Shown: piece after piece, positions 6,731 to 8,067 of the stretch
Numbering within the stretch: the first letter of the stretch is position 1
How the letters are laid out: the number at the start of each line of letters is the position of its first letter
DNA from: Desulfurococcaceae archaeon
GTDB taxonomy: Archaea; Thermoproteota; Thermoprotei_A; Sulfolobales; Desulfurococcaceae
DNA: 8,067 nucleotides
Assembly: GCA_020833085.1 (NCBI GenBank)
Contig: JAJHQY010000022.1
Coordinates: 1-8,067, forward strand
Direction of reading: 5' to 3'
The notes under the pieces: generated by a model
Seen by the model: the letters and a program-made list of their open reading frames with translations, nothing else
Told to the model about the DNA's origin: nothing
The model's database searches: none
Made by a program: the position numbers and the translations under genes

Positions 6731-6836
6731 TGGGGCCGCCGGGATTTGAACCCGGGACCACCGGCGCTCCGGGAAGTACGCGTGGCGGGGGCTATCCCCC
6801 CAGGCCGGCATCCTAGCCAGGCTAGACGACGGCCCC
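6731..6836 (-). tRNA. tRNA-Pro (anticodon GGG) with a 31-base intron
   Basis: The minus strand folds as a full tRNA: acceptor GGGGCCG (6836-6830) pairs with CGGCCCC; U8 present; D arm GTCT/GGAT with two G-U pairs and the GG of the D loop; anticodon stem CCGGC/GCCGG; loop C-T-GGG-G | intron | C; variable loop TGGTC; T stem CCGGG/CCCGG around TTCAAAT; discriminator A at 6731. CCA is not encoded. The anticodon GGG is at 6801-6799 and reads proline CCC/CCU codons; G37 follows, as usual for tRNA-Pro. The mature length is 75 bases. U8 is the residue that the ThiI encoded in this window would thiolate. Confidence 0.95.
6767..6797 (-). other. Archaeal tRNA intron at position 37/38
   Basis: The 31 bases between G37 and C38 are removed by the archaeal splicing endonuclease. 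Bases 32-35 (CTGG) pair with CCGG near the intron's 3' end (C-G, T-G, G-C, G-C), leaving three-base bulges GG|G and AG|C with the cuts between their second and third bases: a bulge-helix-bulge. The inner, intron-side helix is weak (about 2 pairs), so this is a relaxed form of the motif. The exact cut depends on this fold, but the anticodon is unaffected. Confidence 0.85.
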
Positions 6837-6877
6837 TTCTCTCTCCCTAAGAGATAAATAACTATTAGAGACCTGGA

Positions 6878-6885
6878 TATTTAAG
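6878..6885 (-). promoter_or_regulatory. Candidate TATA box of tRNA-Pro
   Basis: CTTAAATA on the minus strand lies about 42 bases upstream of the tRNA 5' end. Initiation about 25 bases downstream would give a short 5' leader of roughly 19 bases for RNase P. A second AT-rich stretch (TTATTTAT, about 6861-6854) is too close to the tRNA unless the leader is minimal. Confidence 0.4.
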
Positions 6886-6907
6886 TGCCATACTCTGTTC
6901 ACCCGAG

Positions 6908-6919
6908 AGTGCTAGCACT
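6908..6919. repeat. Perfect 12-base palindrome AGTGCTAGCACT
   Basis: The two halves, AGTGCT and AGCACT, are exact reverse complements with no spacer. It lies between the tRNA promoter candidate and the zinc-ribbon gene. It could be a dimeric regulator site; no function can be read from sequence alone. Confidence 0.5.
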
Positions 6920-6994
6920 GCGCTGAGTAGCGTAAATTTCAGTCACCTCTCCCAGTAGTTAAGTGGAGGGGGGCGTAATACTTACCGTACTCGT

Positions 6995-7006
6995 GTAAAT
7001 ATTTAC
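6995..7006. repeat. Perfect 12-base palindrome GTAAATATTTAC
   Basis: GTAAAT and ATTTAC are exact reverse complements. CTCGT just outside on the left and GAG on the right partly extend the symmetry. Its AT-rich core could act as a TATA box in either direction or as an operator. If it is a TATA box for the + strand, transcription would begin near 7026, before the alternative TTG at 7046. Confidence 0.45.
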
Positions 7007-7050
7007 GAGCTCGCAGATTGAGATACTAAGTTGGTGTTATCATAGTTGAA

Positions 7051-7057
7051 TATAAAG
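7051..7057 (+). promoter_or_regulatory. Candidate TATA box of the zinc-ribbon gene
   Basis: TATAAAG matches the archaeal TATA pattern. Initiation near 7078 would leave a leader of about 50 bases before the ATG at 7130. This competes with the AT-rich palindrome at 6995-7006 as the promoter. Confidence 0.4.
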
Positions 7058-7129
7058 TATTACTGGCCAGCGCGTTTAGTACTCGGAGAGACAGTAACAC
7101 TACACTGGCTCTCACTTCGGTGTGCGCGA

Positions 7130-7408
7130 ATGCCTATTAGGTACAGGTGTAAGGGCTGTGGACACGTTATTTACGAGTTCAAGAGAGTCGGTCAAGACTA
7201 CACGGGCGTTCCCACGCCACACGAGATTATTAGGCTAACTGGTGGTGTGTGCCCAGCGTGTAAGAGGCCGCTTGAAGCCCCGAACCCGGAGGACTACAGG
7301 TCTTACATTATAGTTAAGCCACGCGTATTCACAGCTACGAGACCCACTCCTATAACTACGCCAACACTAACTGCACGTGAAGCGGGAGTTAGCGGAGTAG
7401 AAGTGTGA
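7130..7408 (+). CDS. Small four-cysteine zinc-ribbon protein
   Basis: A 92-residue protein of a type common in Thermoproteota and usually left as hypothetical. It opens with RYRCKGCGHVIYEF and has Cys7-x2-Cys10 and Cys41-x2-Cys44, a typical zinc-ribbon pair of knuckles, the second within GGVCPACKRPL (38-48). After about residue 65 the tail is threonine/proline-rich and probably disordered. Its molecular role is unknown to me; zinc ribbons often contact nucleic acid or other proteins. I chose the ATG at 7130: GGTG (7119-7122) lies 7 bases before it, family members as I recall them begin with this M-P-I-R-Y-like stretch, and the upstream 28 codons from TTG 7046 use CGT, CGG and CGA arginine codons that are uncommon in this window and contain a TATA-like box. 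It is the only gene here ending in TGA, and converges with the kinase gene. Confidence 0.8.
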   Translation: MPIRYRCKGCGHVIYEFKRVGQDYTGVPTPHEIIRLTGGVCPACKRPLEAPNPEDYRSYIIVKPRVFTATRPTPITTPTLTAREAGVSGVEV

Positions 7409-7448
7409 GTACTATAAACACCAGCTTCCCCCAATTACTCAAACTCAA

Positions 7449-8067
7449 CTAGCTACTTACTAGTCTGAGAGCTCTGAGAATATTAGCAAACTCCGTGGTG
7501 CTGTAAGTGGTCTTGTAAGCCCTTAGAGCAGAGAGTACTTCACTAATATTCCACTCAAACATCTCAGTGAGAGCTCTACTGAGCCTAGACCTGAACACTA
7601 AGTACGAAGTGAAAGACGTGAGATTTGAAGGCTTAGAGGCTACCCTCGCGCTCTCCCAGTCAATAATCACCACTCTACCCTCCTCGCAGTAGAAGACGTG
7701 TCCCTCTGGCCTATTAAGCTCTGTGTGGTCTACTCTAATAGCGTCTAGTTTAAAGAGCTCTGTTAACGTGTACTTGAGTACTCTCCTCAGAGACTCAAAA
7801 TCCCCCTTCGCGACTAGCTCCTCGAGAGCTCTCGTAAAGGGCTTACAGGTAATAGGTGAGACGAGCTCGCGGAATATGTAGAAGTCTCTGAGAGCGTACA
7901 GCCTCGGCACTAGACTAGACGGCTGAGCACGCATCATTACCTCCGCCTCTCCCAGGAGATCGCGTCTTCGACTATCACTCCTCAGAATCTTCAGCGCGCC
8001 AATACCGTACTTGGCATTTCTCGCCACAACTACTACTGCTGAGTAGCCCTTACCGAGAAAGCGAGTG
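7449..8067 (-). CDS. Atypical archaeal Ser/Thr protein kinase (COG2112-like), 5' end outside window
   Basis: A predicted protein kinase of the short archaeal type I associate with COG2112. A GTG occurs at 8027, but the frame stays open to the right edge, and the extra residues read FLGKGYSAVVVVARN, a glycine-rich ATP loop. The gene is thus cut by the window, not started at 8027. Counting from 8027: Lys13 in ALKILR is the VAIK lysine; Glu27 or Glu29 in GEAE the helix-C glutamate; hinge about FRELV 52-56; catalytic loop DHTELNRPEGHV 100-111 in place of HRDxxxxN; metal-binding IIDWES 121-126 in place of DFG, with Asp123. These departures fit my memory of this family. The rest is helical C-lobe. 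Substrates are unknown. It converges with the zinc-ribbon gene (40-base gap), and no partner gene is visible. Confidence 0.85.
   Translation of the reverse strand, partial: TRFLGKGYSAVVVVARNAKYGIGALKILRSDSRRRDLLGEAEVMMRAQPSSLVPRLYALRDFYIFRELVSPITCKPFTRALEELVAKGDFESLRRVLKYTLTELFKLDAIRVDHTELNRPEGHVFYCEEGRVVIIDWESARVASKPSNLTSFTSYLVFRSRLSRALTEMFEWNISEVLSALRAYKTTYSTTEFANILRALRLVSS

Larger units (their letters stand above)
6837..7129. other. Gene-free region between tRNA-Pro and the zinc-ribbon gene
   Basis: About 290 bases with no convincing coding sequence. It holds a likely promoter for the tRNA on the minus strand, a TATA-like box for the zinc-ribbon gene on the + strand, two perfect 12-base palindromes, a small hairpin CGCT-GAGT-AGCG (6921-6932), and an imperfect stem CCTCTCC/GGAGGGG (6946-6952 with 6965-6971). 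A TTG-started frame from 7046 joins the zinc-ribbon gene, but I read that part as leader. I could not find a C/D-box or other recognisable small RNA. Confidence 0.6.

Noticed and set aside
7409..7448. Terminator between the zinc-ribbon and kinase genes
   Set aside because: The 40-base gap has neither a T-run typical of archaeal termination nor a clear hairpin.
1..8067. CRISPR, insertion sequence or defence island
   Set aside because: No direct repeats with regular spacing, no transposase, and no defence-family proteins; all recognisable genes are housekeeping or small conserved types.

Overview
The window looks like a core chromosomal segment of a hyperthermophilic archaeon of the Thermoproteota (Crenarchaeota), probably Desulfurococcales-like. 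The grounds are: a Gins23-MCM gene pair, an RFC small/large clamp-loader pair, a tRNA gene with an intron just after the anticodon, short Shine-Dalgarno (SD) sites of the GAGGTG type, heavy use of GTG/TTG starts, AGG/AGA arginine codons, and roughly balanced base composition by eye. The order-level assignment is inference. I see no mobile element, CRISPR array, toxin-antitoxin pair or phage gene.

Layout. (1) Bases 1-1342, + strand: thiI, a tRNA 4-thiouridine synthetase with a C-terminal rhodanese domain. Its reading frame is open to the left edge, so the gene is 5'-truncated by the window. (2) Bases 1354-3606, - strand: rfcS (TTG start) followed 6 bases later by rfcL (GTG start), the clamp loader for the PCNA sliding clamp. 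(3) Bases 3607-3700: a 94-base divergent spacer that must carry promoters for both replication operons. (4) Bases 3701-6389, + strand: gins23 and mcm, 4 bases apart, giving the replicative helicase and one subunit of its GINS activator. (5) Bases 6399-6836, - strand: a small uncharacterised protein gene downstream of an intron-containing tRNA-Pro(GGG). (6) Bases 6837-7129: about 290 bases without a convincing gene, containing two perfect 12-base palindromes and likely promoters in both directions. (7) Bases 7130-7408, + strand: a small four-cysteine zinc-ribbon protein. (8) Bases 7449-8067, - strand: an atypical archaeal protein kinase whose N-terminus, including the glycine-rich loop, runs off the right edge.

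How the genes work together: rfcS, rfcL, gins23 and mcm are four replisome genes on two divergent operons sharing one short regulatory spacer. This could coordinate helicase and clamp-loader supply, although the sequence cannot prove co-regulation. ThiI and the tRNA belong to translation; this tRNA carries the U8 that ThiI would modify. Most of the window is ordinary core genome. The points most worth checking are the altered MCM zinc site, the apparent lack of a PCNA-binding tail on RFC-L, the unknown small protein beside mcm, and the palindrome-rich gap. I did not find a clearly novel system.
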